Assembly (NCBI GenBank): GCA_017979445.1
Contig: CM030707.1
Coordinates: 23,690,586-23,754,585 of the forward strand
Source: Akebia trifoliata
Taxonomy: Eukaryota; Streptophyta; Magnoliopsida; Ranunculales; Lardizabalaceae
Direction of reading: 5' to 3'
Length of the DNA: 64,000 nucleotides
Shown: one piece after another, positions 10,739-23,539 of the stretch
How the letters are laid out: every line of letters starts with the position of its first letter
Position numbering within the stretch: the stretch's first letter is position 1
The notes under the pieces: model-generated
Database searches by the model: none
Told to the model about the DNA's origin: nothing
What the model saw: the letters and a program-made list of their open reading frames with translations, nothing else
Program-made: the position numbers and the translations under genes

Positions 10739-12479
10739 TGAACGCGCCATCGATCCGCGGGGTGCGCGGATCTGCTTTTGACCTTTGAGGTGTGGGAGTC
10801 GCCACCTAGTTATTACAGTCTAGGAACCGAATATCGACTCTAAACGGATAAAAACAACTAATCTACTTAAAAAATAACTCAGTTCGATGATCAAATTACG
10901 AGGTTGGAAGGTGTTAGGCACCAACCCCGCCCGGCTAACGCCAGTCTCTACTAATACTCAAATAAATTACATTGCTAACAGACCTAAATATAAAAAATAA
11001 ATAATATGTTTACATTTCTAAAAACAACGGTCTTGTTCCCTCAGATCTGATAAAATCGCTACTCGTACGGTACTCCTTGCTTTGTTCTGTCTCCGGATCT
11101 AATTTCTGATCTCCGAGGTAAGATATCTTTTTCTTAGATCTGGATTCTTCGAATTTATTTATGGATTTCTGGGTATTTTTGAAGGACTTCTATGTGTTTT
11201 TCGAGCTAAAATTGAGGTAGGGGTGTTAGGTAAGGAGTCAGGGCTTCAAAATTAGGGTTTATGGGAGGCTAAGGAAGTTTTTTGACCTACTTCTCATAGG
11301 ATTTTTTCTTGGATACGAAAATAGGGTGTAGGGACCCCTATTTATAGATTTTTTTAAAGTACCTTTTAGATAGATTTAAGGTTTAATTATAATTCATTTA
11401 GAGAGAATTATTGTTTAATTATAATTCTTTTAGAAAGAGTTATTATTTAGTTAGAATTCTATTAAATAGAGTTATTATTTAGTTAGGATTCTATTAAACA
11501 GAGTTATTATTTAATTAGAACTCTATTAGGGTTTTGACTTTTAGTCTCATTTGATTGACTTTAATTTTTTGACTTTAGTCTTACTTTGTTGACTTTAATA
11601 TCTTGACTTTAGTCTTACTTGATTGACTTTAAGATCTTGACTTTAGTCTTAGTTGATTGACTTTAAGATTGACTTTAGTCTTACTTGATTGACTTTAATT
11701 TTTTGGAGAACCCCATTTATTATGTCTTTAATTTTTTGGACCCCCAGATGGAGGGGTCTTTTAATAAATATCCGGACAACCATCAATAATTTTGCCTGAG
11801 AGCCTGATTGATCGATTTTTTTTGTTCAAAATTTTAAATTAATTTTATTAATATTTAACTTTACATTATTTAATATTTTATTTATTAATTTCTAAATTTT
11901 TAATTATTAAAATTATAAAATTATCATTTTACCCTCGGAGAGGACTTTTTGCGTTTTAAGTCGTTTTTCAATGTTCCAGGATGTTTTGGAATCGGTTTTT
12001 CATCAGGAATTCAATGGAAATATTGGTTTTTATCATTTATGAAGTTTTTTATGCAAAATGATAGTGAACTTTATGAGGGGCATTTTCATAATTTTGTCAA
12101 ATTTTGTGAAAATTGATGAAATGATTTATTTAGTTTCGATTTGTTATTTTATGTGTTTGAATGAGTTTTCCTAAACGTAACGTAGGCTCTAGGGATATTT
12201 TAAGATTAGGGGTATTTTGGTAATTTGATAATTTTTTAGTGATTTTTATCATGAAACTTCTTTTTGTTTGAAAAATGATGATTTCTAAGCTTTTGGGATT
12301 ATATTTTCCTAACGTAGTGTGATTTCTACAAGTTTGTTAATTTGAGATACCTCATCCGGATTTTTGAAACATATCTAGTAACAAAATAAAGCATTGGAAT
12401 AAACATCCATCATTGGAAATCGTTGTAATCGGGTTGACTAATTGATTAATCAGGCGAATGCAAAAATGGGGTGTCTACA
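10739..12479 (-). repeat. Element A 3' LTR
   Basis: On the minus strand it starts TGTAGACACCCC after the polypurine tract and ends with a GCG(C/T)TCA-type terminus (plus strand tgaacgcgcc). It holds a U3 array of at least ten TTGACT motifs (about 11535-11700), a TATA box near 11339-11350, and a partly mutated terminal hairpin. Length is 1741 bp. Confidence 0.92.
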
Positions 12480-12495
12480 GATGCCCCTCTTTGGT
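12480..12495 (-). promoter_or_regulatory. Element A polypurine tract
   Basis: Minus strand AAAGAGGGGC (plus 12483-12492) followed by ATC and the LTR start. The same tract precedes the 3' LTRs of B and C. It would prime plus-strand DNA synthesis. Confidence 0.8.
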
Positions 12496-12789
12496 AGAGG
12501 GTTGAAGCAAACTAGATAGGAAATCTAATTTGGTAGATAGTACGATATCCGAATGCCAAAGTTAGCGACAGTTCATTTTGCAGTCTGATTTAGCAATTCG
12601 TCAGGACGTTCGGATCCTTAAGGGTAAAACTTTCCCCAAACTAAAAAGTTATCAAGTCCTTGAGCGAAAGCTCTCACTAACAGTGTCAGATCCTTGAATT
12701 TTAAAGAATTCTTCCTGACTAAAAAGTACAAGTGTGAGTGTGTGTATTGTGTGAAATTGAGTAAAAATTGAGCATAATTTCGAGAAAAC

Positions 12790-13200
12790 CCTTGGCACTA
12801 TCTGAGCATAATCCAAGTTAACTCTTGGCGGCAATTGAGCAAAATCCAAGATAACCCTTGGCGGCATCTGAACAAAATCCAAAATAATCCTTGGCGGCAA
12901 CTGAGCAAAATCCAAGATAATCCTTGGCGGCAACTGAGTAAAATCCAAGTTAACCCTTGGCGGCATCTGAGTAAAATTCAAGATAACCCTTAGCGACGAC
13001 TGAGCAAAATCCAAGTTAACCCTTGGCGGTAACTGAGCAAAATCCAAGTTAACCCTTGGCTGCATCTGAGCAAAATCCAAGATAACCCTTGGCGACATCT
13101 GAGCAAAATCCAAGTTAACCCTTGGCGGTAATTGAGTAAAATCCAAGTTAACCCTTGGTGGCATCTGAGCAAAATCCAAAATAGTCCTTGGCGAATTGAG
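12790..13200 (-). repeat. 33-bp minisatellite in element A 3' region
   Basis: About 12 tandem copies of a 33-bp unit. On the minus strand each reads roughly LPPRVILDFAQ in one frame, and all copies stay open, which produces long reading frames that do not look like genes. Units vary at the second residue (L/M), at V/I, and at I/N. The same unit forms 18 copies in element C at the equivalent place, between integrase and the polypurine tract. Confidence 0.9.
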
Positions 13201-14034
13201 CAAAACTGGTTGAGGAATGAATGAATGAATCTGGAGAAAAATAAATCTAGATGAGATCGAAAATGAATCTGGAGAATAATGAATGAATCGGAGAACGAAT
13301 GAATAAATATGAAAGATAATGAATCTGGATGAGAATGATTGAATCCAAGAATGAATGGATCTGGAAAAAAAATCTGGGAACGAAAGAATGCCATATCTCC
13401 TACTTTTGGTAAATGAGTTATTAGTTAATCTCTGGGCAGAATCAAATATGAGATCTGAAGTGCTTTTGTTTGAACCTCAAGATTTTATCCAAAAGTTTTA
13501 TGAATTTAAAACCTGAGTTTTTATTTCTTTTGAACCTCAAGGGTTTTTCAACAAACTATTATCAAGAGGGTAACCTTAAGTTTGGGGGTTCCCATTATCT
13601 TTTAGGATTAACATTGCTCAACCTTAACAATAAAATGCCCATAATTTGACAATAAACATGGCATTGGAGATAATTGAATACATCATTAAAAAAATGCCCC
13701 TAGTATAAGGGGGAAACTATATATTTAGAGAAAAAAGAAAATAGCCCTTGTATGAAGGTTTGAAATATTTGATTATCACAAGCGTAATAAAGATTCAACT
13801 TTTAATTTTAATTAATTTTATAGAAGATTTTGAGTTAGGCTCAAGAAAATAAAATATTTCCTTTTGAGACTCATCATAGAATTCAACCTTCTCTCCCTTG
13901 ATTCACTTGGGAAAGTAAAAATTTTCAGATTGATCGTAGACAAGATACTTGTGGCTTTTGAGTTTGTGCCTAGTTTAAGCTAAGTATTGAACTTGATTAT
14001 TCAGACTTATGATGTTTCAACTTGAATCGTTCTT

Positions 14035-14275
14035 AGCTTTTCTTCTGTTTTGCTTTGTTGCTCTAACTTTTGCCTAAATCGTTTTTTCAGATTTTCAATC
14101 TAGTGGGCTTGCTCTGACTTTTGCCTAGATCACCTTTTCAGGTTTTCAATCTAGCGAGTTTTTTTTTTTTGCTCTGATTGTTGCCAAAGTTGTCCTTTCG
14201 GATTTTCAACCTTACGAGCTTGCCTTAATTTTTGCTTAAGTCACCCTTTTGGGATTTTCAACCTAGCAGGCCCTT
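14035..14275 (-). repeat. About 51-60-bp degenerate repeats in element A 3' region
   Basis: Four to five diverged units contain cttttgcctaagtc or tttgcctagatc followed by cttttcaggttttcaa and a ctagcgag-type end (plus-strand reading). Homologous arrays are at 47500-47770 in C and 24975-25165 in B, so the array belongs to the family's ancestral 3' region. Confidence 0.75.
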
Positions 14276-14524
14276 TTTTTTCTTATGGAATTACTGTCTA
14301 ATTATGCTTTGCTATCTTACTTGACTTTTTGCACGGTACTTAGGAGGACTTTTATAGGTAAGCTTAGGACTGGGTATAAAAAAGAAAGATTTTGAGGCTC
14401 AAAAACCTAAATGCCCCTTGTATGGCATTTCTTTTATTTTATCTTGAATTTTCTTTCCCATTTTGGCTGATATTTCTTTTTTCCTTTGAATCTTTTCTAG
14501 ATTTGTTTTTGATGTGGTCGGGCC

Positions 14525-14565
14525 TGAAGTAACTTCTCAGGTTGCCTACGTACCCCAGAATTTTG
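14525..14565 (-). other. Conserved 3'-region block (element A copy)
   Basis: The block gggcctgaagtaacttctc followed by aggttgcctacgtacccc is nearly identical at 25518-25555 (B) and, on the plus strand, 47168-47205 (C), although the neighbouring non-coding sequence has diverged. It contains the inverted pair CCTGA/TCAGG around agtaacttc. Function unknown. Confidence 0.6.
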
Positions 14566-14689
14566 GAATCAGACAAAAACGTAGTTCGAATTCTTCCCTC
14601 CCTTAGGTTAAGTAATCAGGCTAAGAAATAAAAAGACATATTTTTTTCTTTTTGAAAAGGCTGTAAAAGGATTACGAAAGGATATATTG

Positions 14690-15880
14690 AACTAGGTAAT
14701 AAGAGAATTGATTCGGTCAAAGATGGCCTCCTTAAATGTAGTACCATTTGATTTTGTTAAGATTGGTTGGTTCTGGTAATTCGATTCTATCATGATCTTG
14801 AAGCCTGATAGCTTTTCCTGGTAATATTTCCTTGATGATGAATGGACCTCCTCAATTTGGTTTGAACTTCCCTCTAGGGTCAAAGATAGGTGTTTGATTC
14901 TTTTTGAGTACTAAATTCCTGACTTGTAAGTGACGGGCCTTTATCTTTTTATCAAATGCACGGCCGACTCTTCTTTGATAAGCTTGTACGTGATACAAAG
15001 CTCTTAGTCATTTTTCTTCGATCAAATTTAATTCTTCATACTATTGTTGAACCCAATCTGCTTCTGACAACTGACTTTCCAACAAGACCCTAAAAGATGA
15101 AATTTCTATTTCACCTAGCTAAACTGCTTCCATGCCATACACTAAGGAGTAAGGAGTAGCTCCAATAGATGATCGAATTGACGTTCGATATGCCCATAGT
15201 GCAAATGACAGTTTTTCTGACCAATCTCGATGTGATTGACACATTTTCCTGATGATAGTCTTAAGATTCTTATTAGCTGCTTCGACTGCTCCATTGGTCT
15301 GAGGGCGGTAAGGAGATGATTTGTGGTGCGAGATTTTGAACTTCGAACACAATGTAATAACCTCAGCTTTAAAATGTGACCCGTTATCAAAAATCAATTT
15401 TGAAAGTATCCCATATCGACTGATGATATTCGTTTGGATAAACTTTGCAACTCGAGACGCAGTGAGGATAACATAAGAGGCAGCTTTGACCCACTTAGTA
15501 AAATAATCGATAGCAACTAAAATGTATTCATACCCGTTTGATGCTTTAGGTGATATTTTACTAATAATGTCAATTCTCCAAACTAAGAGTGACCCCAGTG
15601 AAGTCAAACCAACTAATTGAGAGGGTGGCACATGTATGAGGTTTGCATGTATTTGGCATTTGTGACTGGTCTTGACCATGTGGTGACAATCTATTTCCAT
15701 CGTGGGCCAGTAGTACCCTTGTCTCATAATTTTCTTAGCTAACATTTTCCCACTCATGTGGGGGTCACATTCCCCTGAATGTAGTTCAACCATTATCTAT
15801 TCAACCTGATCTTCATCAACACACAACAAATGAATCCAATCATAAGACCTTTTGTATAAACTTCCTGCGCACAGGATGAA
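14690..15880 (-). pseudogene. Element A integrase
   Basis: The open part 15793-15119 carries an HHCC zinc-binding region (ELHSGECDPHMSGKML, YYWPTM), in which the first Cys of the final pair is Ser (KTSHKC). The core follows, with the catalytic acids in place: WRIDII (D), LIFDNGSHF (D) and GAVEAANKN (E). PYRPQTNG and WAYRTSIRSSIGATPYSLVY follow as expected. The C-terminal part continues to about 14690 with stops and a frameshift. Integrase would insert the cDNA. The lost zinc ligand and the stops make this copy inactive. Confidence 0.88.
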
Positions 15881-16029
15881 TTGAGATGCTAATTTTAGCA
15901 AGGTTTGTCGTTCCTTCCTCGATGATTCTTGTAGAAATTCTTATTTTTTCAACACTCTTTTTATATCTATGTACCATGGCTTTCCATCGGGTAGTCGAGT
16001 AGCAATCTTAATCTGATGGCAATATGCAG

Positions 16030-16480
16030 GTTATTTTTTTACTTCGACGGTGATCGGCCTCAATTCCATGCCAGGGTGCAAATGGATCATTGAAGATAGA
16101 GTGGCTAAAGAGTCAGCAAATCTGTTATCTTCCCTTGACAAGTGTTGGAATAAAATAACTTTAAACTTACTCACTAAGTTTAACAGATACTCATGATAAG
16201 GCTTCAACTTTTCATCCTAGTCTTCAATTCTTCCAATGACTGATGTATGACCAAGGCTGAATCCCCAAAAATTTTAATTTCTGTAATGCCCAGATTCAAA
16301 GCAGTTTCGAGCCTAGCTATACATGCTTCATATTCTGCTGTGTTATTGGTGTTAGAAATGGCTAACTTAATAGCGATCGGAATGTGGCATCCTTCCGGAG
16401 AAAACAAGACTGCCCTTATTCCATATCTATTCTGATTGGCAGCTCCATCAAAGTACAGTGCCATGTTTGGTTCTGCGGTT
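16030..16480 (-). pseudogene. Element A second RNase H (archaeal-type, Tat lineage)
   Basis: LYFDGAANQNRYGIRAVLF, TNNTAEYEACIARLETAL and IKIFGDSALVIHQS give the D-E-D pattern of an additional RNase H placed between the gypsy RNase H and integrase. This extra domain is a known mark of the plant Tat/Ogre lineage. A later SREDNRFADSL-like block lies near 16120. A frameshift near 16464 separates it from the preceding domain, and a stop lies near 16204. Confidence 0.85.
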
Positions 16481-17060
16481 CTTCTTCAACATGCAAGATA
16501 TTCTCATATGAGAATTGATCAATAGGCCTTATTCCTTCTACTACAGGGTGATCTGCCAAGTATTCTACCACAGCTCTCCCCTTGATAGATTTCTGTGTAA
16601 TTTGCGTGATGTCAAACTCTAATAATAATAATAACCATCGCGCGGTCCTCCCTATCAACGTCGGTTTTTCGAAGAGATAATTGAGATAATCCATCTGAGA
16701 CAACAAGATAATTGAATGAGATAGCATATAGTATCGGAGTCTCTGAGTAGCCCATACTAGTGCCAAACAAGTTTTTGTTAGGGCTGAATACTTTCGTTCA
16801 TACTCTAACATCTTTTTACTGATGTAATGATAGTCCTTTCTTTGCGAGTATCCTTGTCATACTGTGCAAGCATGCATCCCATAGCCTCTTCTATGACTGA
16901 TACATAAAGAAGAAGTGGTTCACCCAGTGTAGGTGGAACCAAAATTGTTGGGTTCAAGAGATATTCCTTGACTTGGTCGAAAGTCTTTTGACATTGCTCA
17001 TTCCAAACAGTTGGTTCATTCTTCTTGAGAAGTTTGAAAATAGGTTCGCAGACGTTGGTG
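16416..17060 (-). pseudogene. Element A gypsy RNase H domain
   Basis: The minus strand reads ERKYSALTKTCLALVWATQR, RYYMLSHSIILLSQMD, GRTARWLLLLLEFDI and GRAVVEYLADHPV, the C-terminal half of the Ty3/gypsy RNase H. The start, near 17000, is disrupted. As elsewhere in Tat elements this domain looks degenerate, probably acting as a tether for RT while the second RNase H does the cleavage; that role is from family knowledge. Confidence 0.8.
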
Positions 17061-17860
17061 AGTTGAGCGATGAATCTGTTGACATACTGGATTCTGCCTA
17101 AAAAATCTCAAATTTATTTTTCAGTCTCAGGCGGTGGCATCTCTTGGATAGCTTTAATCTTCACAGGGTCTACTTCAATCCCTCTTTGGCTAATCACAAA
17201 TCCTAGCAAAATTTTCAAAAGTTACTCTAAATACGCATTTCTACGGGTTGAGGCGTAGTTGGTACTTTTGAATCCTTGTGAGAAAATTTTCTAACGCAGC
17301 AACGTGCCCCAGTCGTTCCTTAGATTTGACTATCATATTGTCTACATAGACTTTGACTTCCTTATGTATCATGTCATGTAGTAAAGTTGTGATTGCTCTT
17401 TGATAGGTGTTTCCAGCGTTCTTCAAACCGAAAGGCATAACCTTGTAGCAAAAGGTTCCCCACTGTGTGATGAACGACATTTTTTGCATATCTCAATGAT
17501 CCATTTTTACCTGATTGTACCCCGAAAAACCATTCATGAAGGACAGCAAAGCGTGCCCTATCGTACTATCTACTAGAACATCTATGTGTAGTAAAGGAAA
17601 ACTGTCTTTTGGGCTTGCCTTGTTTAGGTATCTGAAATCCACACACATTCTGACCTTTCCATCCTTTTTCGGCACCGGGACGACATTGACAATCCACTCA
17701 GGGTATTCTACTACTTCTAAAAATCCAGCATTAATCTGCTTCGTAACTTCTTTTTTAATTTTCAGAATCTATTCCGGCTTCATACATCGAAGTTTCTGTT
17801 TGATTGGTCGAGCATCAGGATATAACAGAATTCGATGTTGAACAATGTTTGTGCATACTC
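17060..17860 (-). pseudogene. Element A reverse transcriptase
   Basis: Blocks in order: PKKDGKVRMCVDFRYLNKAS, GHALLSFMNGFSGYNQVKMD, SFITQWGTFCYKVMPFGLKN and KVYVDNMIVKSKERLGHV. The catalytic YVDD reads YVDN, so the second aspartate is Asn. At least one stop separates the palm segments (near 17490). It would copy genomic RNA into DNA, but this copy cannot. Confidence 0.9.
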
Positions 17861-18690
17861 CCAACATATCTTCGTAAGACCACGTGAACACGTCTTTGAA
17901 CTTTCTGAGCAAGTCTAATATCCCTTTGAGTTCATCGAAAGATAAGGTGGCCCCAATCTGAATCTCTTGAGGATTTTCTTTTGTTCTGAGGTTGATAACC
18001 TATACTTCCTCTATTAGAGGTTGAGCCCAACGTTCATTCTCTTATTCAAGTAATTTGATTATTTCAGGGGGAGGTTCTTCGTCAGAAGACTCGGGGTAAT
18101 AAATTTTTTTTTCATTTCATTAAAAAGAGAAGGGGTAACAGGACTCATTGTAGACTTGACAGACTTACTTGACTCAGCAGGAAAAATAGACTCACTAGAA
18201 AGAACAGACTCAGTAGAAACAACTAACTTACTTGACTCAACATAAATAAAGGACTCATCAGGCACGTCAGACTGAACAGAACTAAAAGGACAGACGGACC
18301 CAGTCTTGACGTGCAGCAAATGACTAATTACATGATAATTAGAGAGACACCCAACAACAGGTTTGATTACAGGCTGAGGATTTGGGATCCCATTCTCAAC
18401 TAATAATACTAAGATACTGTGATCTTCAATGAATAATTGATCAATATTGAGGGAGTCCAGATTGAGCTGCCAGTCTTCTACTTCCTTTTCTTCAGTTGCT
18501 GTGCTAGCATCCTTTTCAGGCCATTCCATGCCAAAGAATATCTCAAATACCGGCAGATGAGTACCTGTGATGTGATCAATGAATGGCTTTGGGAACCCAC
18601 AATAATGAAAATCTTCTCATTCTTTCACGAAATAGCCATTAAGGGTCTTACGAGAATGCTTCATTTTAATGAGATCCGTAATGTGTCTTT
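17860..18690 (-). pseudogene. Element A linker between G-patch and RT
   Basis: The open part 18529-18059 has EVEDWQLNLDSLNIDQLFIE and a Ser-rich repetitive tract (ESVLSSESIFPAESSKSV). After a frameshift it has an EEPPPEIIKLLE-type acidic segment. Element C has the same order. In pea Ogre elements an intron lies between protease and RT. Whether this linker is spliced cannot be told from the sequence. Confidence 0.6.
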
Positions 18691-18900
18691 ACCTTTTCGC
18701 AATTGCTTTGTCCCGTTTTGTCTTCCAGTATTGAGTCCAATCTTCCTTAGTATGCTTATATCCTAGTTCAAATGTGCTGATGACTTCTTTAATCACCGGT
18801 GCCTCTTTAATACCTTGTTGCATGTGACCTAGGCCCATACCATGGAAAAATCTCATTTTTTTAACATATTGGCCAGTAGCAGTTAGAGGTGTTCTCAATA
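18689..18900 (-). pseudogene. Element A G-patch segment
   Basis: KKMRFFHGMGLGHMQQGIKE followed by FELGYKHTKEDW matches the glycine-rich G-patch found next to retropepsins in plant and some animal retroelements. G-patches bind nucleic acid. It is interrupted upstream by a stop near 18860-18900. Confidence 0.7.
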
Positions 18901-19700
18901 GGGAAATATTCTTTCATGGACTGATCCCACTGAATTGAGCATATCTTCTCAAATTCAAACCCACTAAGCTCTATCCCCTGTTGTTCTGGTTGAATCTCAA
19001 GCAACAGCTCATTCTTAGCTTCAGTACTGTTTACAATTCCTACAATTTCAACATCTCTATGGAGAGTAATTACTAGCCCATCCTTGATAAACTGGACTTT
19101 TTGGTGTAGCGTGGAAGGGATGGCTTTGATCTGGTGTAACCATGGTCTTCCTAATAGTAAATTGAAAGAAGACTCAATATCGATAACCTGAAATTCCACA
19201 AGAAATTTAACTATGCCTATAGACAATTGAAGGTGCAAAATTCCAAGTACATCCCTATTGGTGTTGTCATAGGCCCTAACACCTTGATTAGTGGGTTTGA
19301 GATCTTCAGCCTTAAATCCGATACAAGTAGCAGTCTTCAAAGGTCAAACATTCAGTGCACTCCCATTATCAATCAAAACCAGAGGTACCCTCATCCCGTT
19401 ACAATCAACTATAATGTACAATGGCTTAGTGTGGCTTATTCCCTCTTTTGGGAGATCTGAGTCCGAAAAGGATAAGATATTCTCCACGTGAGTTGCCCCT
19501 ACTATACTGGCCAACTGATCTGGAGAAGTATCAATGGAGACTTGGGCTGTACTTAATGCTTTGAGAATGACTTCTCTATGAGCAGTGGAAGCCATGAGTA
19601 AACCCCATACTGAGATATTGGCCCTTAATTTCTTCAACTGCTTGATCACAGAGTTATCTTCTTCGATATTTTCTTTGTTAGGATCTTCTCTTTCTTTTCT
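18900..19700 (-). pseudogene. Element A retropepsin (aspartic protease)
   Basis: The active-site block reads LVLIDNGSALNV, the D-N-G-S form seen in this element family, with the catalytic Asp kept. A stop replaces the following Cys codon (present in C), near 19342. The rest of the domain, LLGRPWLHQIKAIPSTLHQK, is open at 19340-18861. It would process the polyprotein. Confidence 0.82.
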
Positions 19701-21339
19701 GACCAAGGTTGTAGGATTATCAACACAGAGTTCTTGTGGCTTAAAAATTCTTTTTCCTTGAGTCATATGTCTAATTTCATCACAAGAGAGGGAGAAAGGC
19801 TCATCTTCTTCCGTTAACAAGTATGGATCTTCATCTGTCAAAGATACAGGGCTTTTCACGTTCATTTGAGGGAGGTAACTAGGGAATGTGGGACTACTAT
19901 AGCGAGGCGGGGATAAACAATATGTTTCATCCGAGGTTAGATCAAAAGGTTCATAGTTCGTAGAGAAAACCTCATCAGTGAAAGCTATCCCGGTAAGGGG
20001 GTAACTAGGCGGTTTGACTTGGATTGGATGGATAAAAGAGACGGGATCGAATAACAATGGGGTGTGAGAAACCATATTCAGGATTGGTGGAGGTTGATAG
20101 GTAGGTAGTGATTAGTAGTGACATTTGGTAGGTTAGGGATTGTGACATTTTTGTTATCAATAAGGTTTTGAATGGCATGGCGCAAGGTGATACATCGATT
20201 CGTGTGATGGCCAGGATTTTAATGAACTTCACAGAACAAGTTAAGGATGTGTCCGACTGGCAGGGGATTTGGTAAAGGTCGGGGTTGAATCAGGGTAAGC
20301 AACCTTTTTTTCAACAGTTTTTGCAAAGTTACGGTAAGGGTCATCCCTAAATTGGTAAATTGGCGCAAAGTTTGGGGTTGACTTAGGTGAGCTTAATTAT
20401 TGGTCTGGGTTGGTGGTTGAATTGGGGTAATTGAGGTATTGATGATGTAAGTATGGTTGATATTGGATTTGGGAACATAAGGTTTCTTGTACTTGTTATC
20501 CGAGGGGTTAGAAAGAACCCTAGAGGCAAATGCATCATCGAGTTGGCTTCCGACTTGTAATAGGGATTCAAAGGTGGGAAGATATTGAGCAACCAAGTGC
20601 TGAGCATATCCTTGTGTAAGGTTTTTCAGGATAATGGCTACTTGTTCCTTTTCTAATGGCCTATCCCACATTTGGCAGTTTTTACCCTCCAACGGCCAAT
20701 GAAATCACTAAAAGTTTCCCTATTTTTTTACTTAGTTGATTCCAAATCCCTTCTTGAAGTCTCAATCTCAGTACTATACTTATACTGATGCTAGAAGGCC
20801 TTTGACATGCTCTCCCAGGTACCCACAGTAACTGGATCTTGAGACATCAGCCAATGTAGTGCCGATCCTGATAAAGTTCTCTAAAACAATAACGTCATCT
20901 GTTCATCACTGAGTCCCATAGTGCACATGTTAGTAACATACACCTTAAAATGTGTTTTCGCACACCCTGTCTCATTGAACTTGTCCATTTCATGCATCAT
21001 AAACTTCTCTGGCAAATGGATTCTAGCGATGCGGTTCAGAGCTTCAATGCCTGTTGTAATTTCATCGATGCCCTTTATACTCTACATAGTTGAATCTAAT
21101 TGAGACATTTTGTTAGCTAACACCGGATTTTCATCGATATACTCTTCGTCTCCGTTGAGTTCGAAGACTTCACGTGGAAGTTTATTTTCTACTTTCTTTC
21201 CTTTTGGGTCATCTAGGGGATTATCCGTTGATTCCGAGGTCTGTTCCAACACTTCTACTTTGCTTCTTATATTATTGATATCATTGGCAAAGGCTACCAA
21301 GATCTTACGGATCTCTGTGAGCTCAGATTCTGAAGTCAT
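19700..21339 (-). pseudogene. Element A gag
   Basis: The start ATG is at 21339-21337 (MTSESELTEIRKILVAFAND), matching the start in C. Element B's target duplication touches this codon directly. The core gag domain (GCAKTHFKVYVTNM, LMSQDPVTVGTW, ETSRRDLE, FIGRWRVK, DRPLEKEQVAIILKNL) runs to about 20390. Then come a Pro-rich spacer, the histidine/cysteine motif near 20190-20250 and an acidic tail (LTEEDEPFSLSCDEIRHMTQ). Many stops and frameshifts interrupt it. Gag would form the particle. Confidence 0.82.
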
Positions 21340-21344
21340 CTCTG

Positions 21345-23083
21345 TGAAAGCGCTCTCGATCCGCGGGGGACGTGGATCTGCTTTTGACTCTTGAGGTTTG
21401 GGAGACGCCACCTAGTTATTACGGTCTAGGAACCAATCAATGACTCAGAATGGATAAATCAACTAATCTACTAGAATAGATATGGGTCCGGGGATCACGT
21501 TACGGGGTTGGAAGGTGTTAGGCACCAACCCCGCCCTGCCAATGCCGATCTCTACTTATCCCAACTAAATTACATCGCTAAAAGACCTAGATAATAAAAA
21601 AAATAAGAAATTATACATTTCCGAAGACAACTTTATCGTTCCCTCAGATCTTACAGAGTAACTTCTTGTTCAGTATTCTTTGCTTCGGTCTGTTTCCGGA
21701 TCTGATTTCTAATCTCTGAGGCGAGGTATCCCTTCTTTAGATCTGGATTCTTCGGATTTGTTTATGGATTTTGGAGTGTTTTTTAAGGGCTTCTAGATGT
21801 TTTTTAGGCTAAAATCGAAGTATGGGTGTTAGGTAAGGAGTTGGGACTCCAAAACTAGGGTTTATGGGAGGCTAGGGAGGCTTTTTGACCTACTTCTCTT
21901 AGGATTTATCATTTGATACGAAAATAGGGTGTGAGGACCACTATTTATAGATTTTTTTAAGGGTTGATTTAGATAGAGTTAGTGTTTAATTAGAGATCTT
22001 TTAGTTAGAATTGTGTTTTAGTTAGAATTGTTTTAGGTAGAGTTGTGTTTTAATTAGAATTCTTTTAGGTAGAATTGTATTTTAATTAGAACTCTATTAG
22101 ATAGAGTTATTATTTAATTAGAACTCTATTAGGATTTTGACTTTTGATCTTATTTGATTGACTTTTAATATTTTGACTTTAGTTTTACTTGATTGACTTT
22201 TAATATCTTGACTTTAGTCTTGTTTATTTGATTTTAATTTTGACTTTAGTCTTACTTGATTGACTTTAATATCTTGACTTTAGTTTTGCTTGATTGAATT
22301 TAATTTTTGGAGAACCCTCCTCTATTATATCTTTAATTCTTTGGACCCCCAAATGGAGGGGTCCTTAAAGAAATATCTTGTGAACCCTCAACAATTTTAC
22401 TTGGGAGTCCGATTGATCGATTTTTTTAATTTAAAATTTTAAATTAATTTCATTAATGTTTCACTTTAATTATTTAATATTTTATTTATTAATTTCGAAA
22501 TTTTTAATTATGAAAATTGTGAAATTATCGTTTTGCCCCCGGAGAGGACTTTTCACATTTTAAGTTGGTTTTTAATATTCTAAGATGTTTTAGAATCGAT
22601 TTTTCGTAAGGAATTCAATGGAAATATTAGTTTGTGTCATTTATGAAATTTTTTGTGTGGAATGATCGTGAACTTTATGAGGGGCATTTTCGTAATTTTG
22701 TCAAATTCTATTAAAATTAGAGAAATGATTTATTTGGTTTCGATTTGTTGTTTTATGTGTTTGAATGGGTTTTCCTAACCGTAATGTAGGCTCTAAGGAT
22801 ATTTTCATGTTAGGGGTATTTTGGTAATTTGGTCATTTTTTAGTGATTTTTATCATGAAACTTCTTTTTGTCTGTAAAATGATGATTTCTATGTTTCTAG
22901 AGTCGTATTTTCCTAACGTAGCGTGATTTCTACAGTTTTGTCAGTTCGAGATACCTCATCTGGATTTTTGAAACATTTCTGGTAACGAAATAAAGTAGTG
23001 GAATAAACATCCATCATTAGGAATCCTTGCGATCGGGTTGACGAGTTGATTAATCAAACGAGTGCAAAAATGGGGTGTCTACA
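21345..23083 (-). repeat. Element B 3' LTR
   Basis: The minus strand reads TGTAGACACCCC...AGCGCTTTCA, 1739 bp. Complete termini follow the polypurine tract. It contains a U3 array of TTGACT motifs (about 22140-22280), a TATA box near 21943-21952, and a hairpin with 8-bp stem arms at 21504-21511 and 21525-21532. Confidence 0.92.
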
Positions 23084-23100
23084 GATGCCCCTCTTTGTCA
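23084..23100 (-). promoter_or_regulatory. Element B polypurine tract
   Basis: Minus strand AAAGAGGGGC (plus 23087-23096) directly before the 3' LTR, the same tract as in A. Confidence 0.8.
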
Positions 23101-23539
23101 GAGGGTTGAAGCAATCTAGATAGCAAAATCTATTTTGGTAGATAGTGCGATATTCGAATGCCAAAGCTAGTGACAGTTCATTTTGTAGCCTGATTTAGCA
23201 ATTCGTCGAGACGTTCGGATCCTTGAGGGTAAAACTCTCCTCGAACTAAAAGGTTGTCAGGTCCTCGAGCTTGAACTCTCACTAACGATGTCAGATCCTT
23301 GAATTTTAGAAAATTCTCCTTAATTAATGCAAAAGTGCACGTGTGTGCAATAGTGTGATGCTTACTGAGTAAAAATGTGTCAGGTCCTAGAGATCTTCTC
23401 TCATTGACCATAATGATTCAAAATTGAGATGCACTTATGCAACGAAAACAATCATGGCAAGGTTTAACAATGTGGTAATTGGAGTCATAACATTGTAGGA
23501 ACTTCATTAAATCATATTTGAAATTCTTTTTCAGAGTTC

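Noticed and set aside
12652..13394. Overlapping reading frames on the minus strand in element A's 3' region
   Set aside because: Same 33-bp minisatellite. Frames are by-products of the repeat unit.
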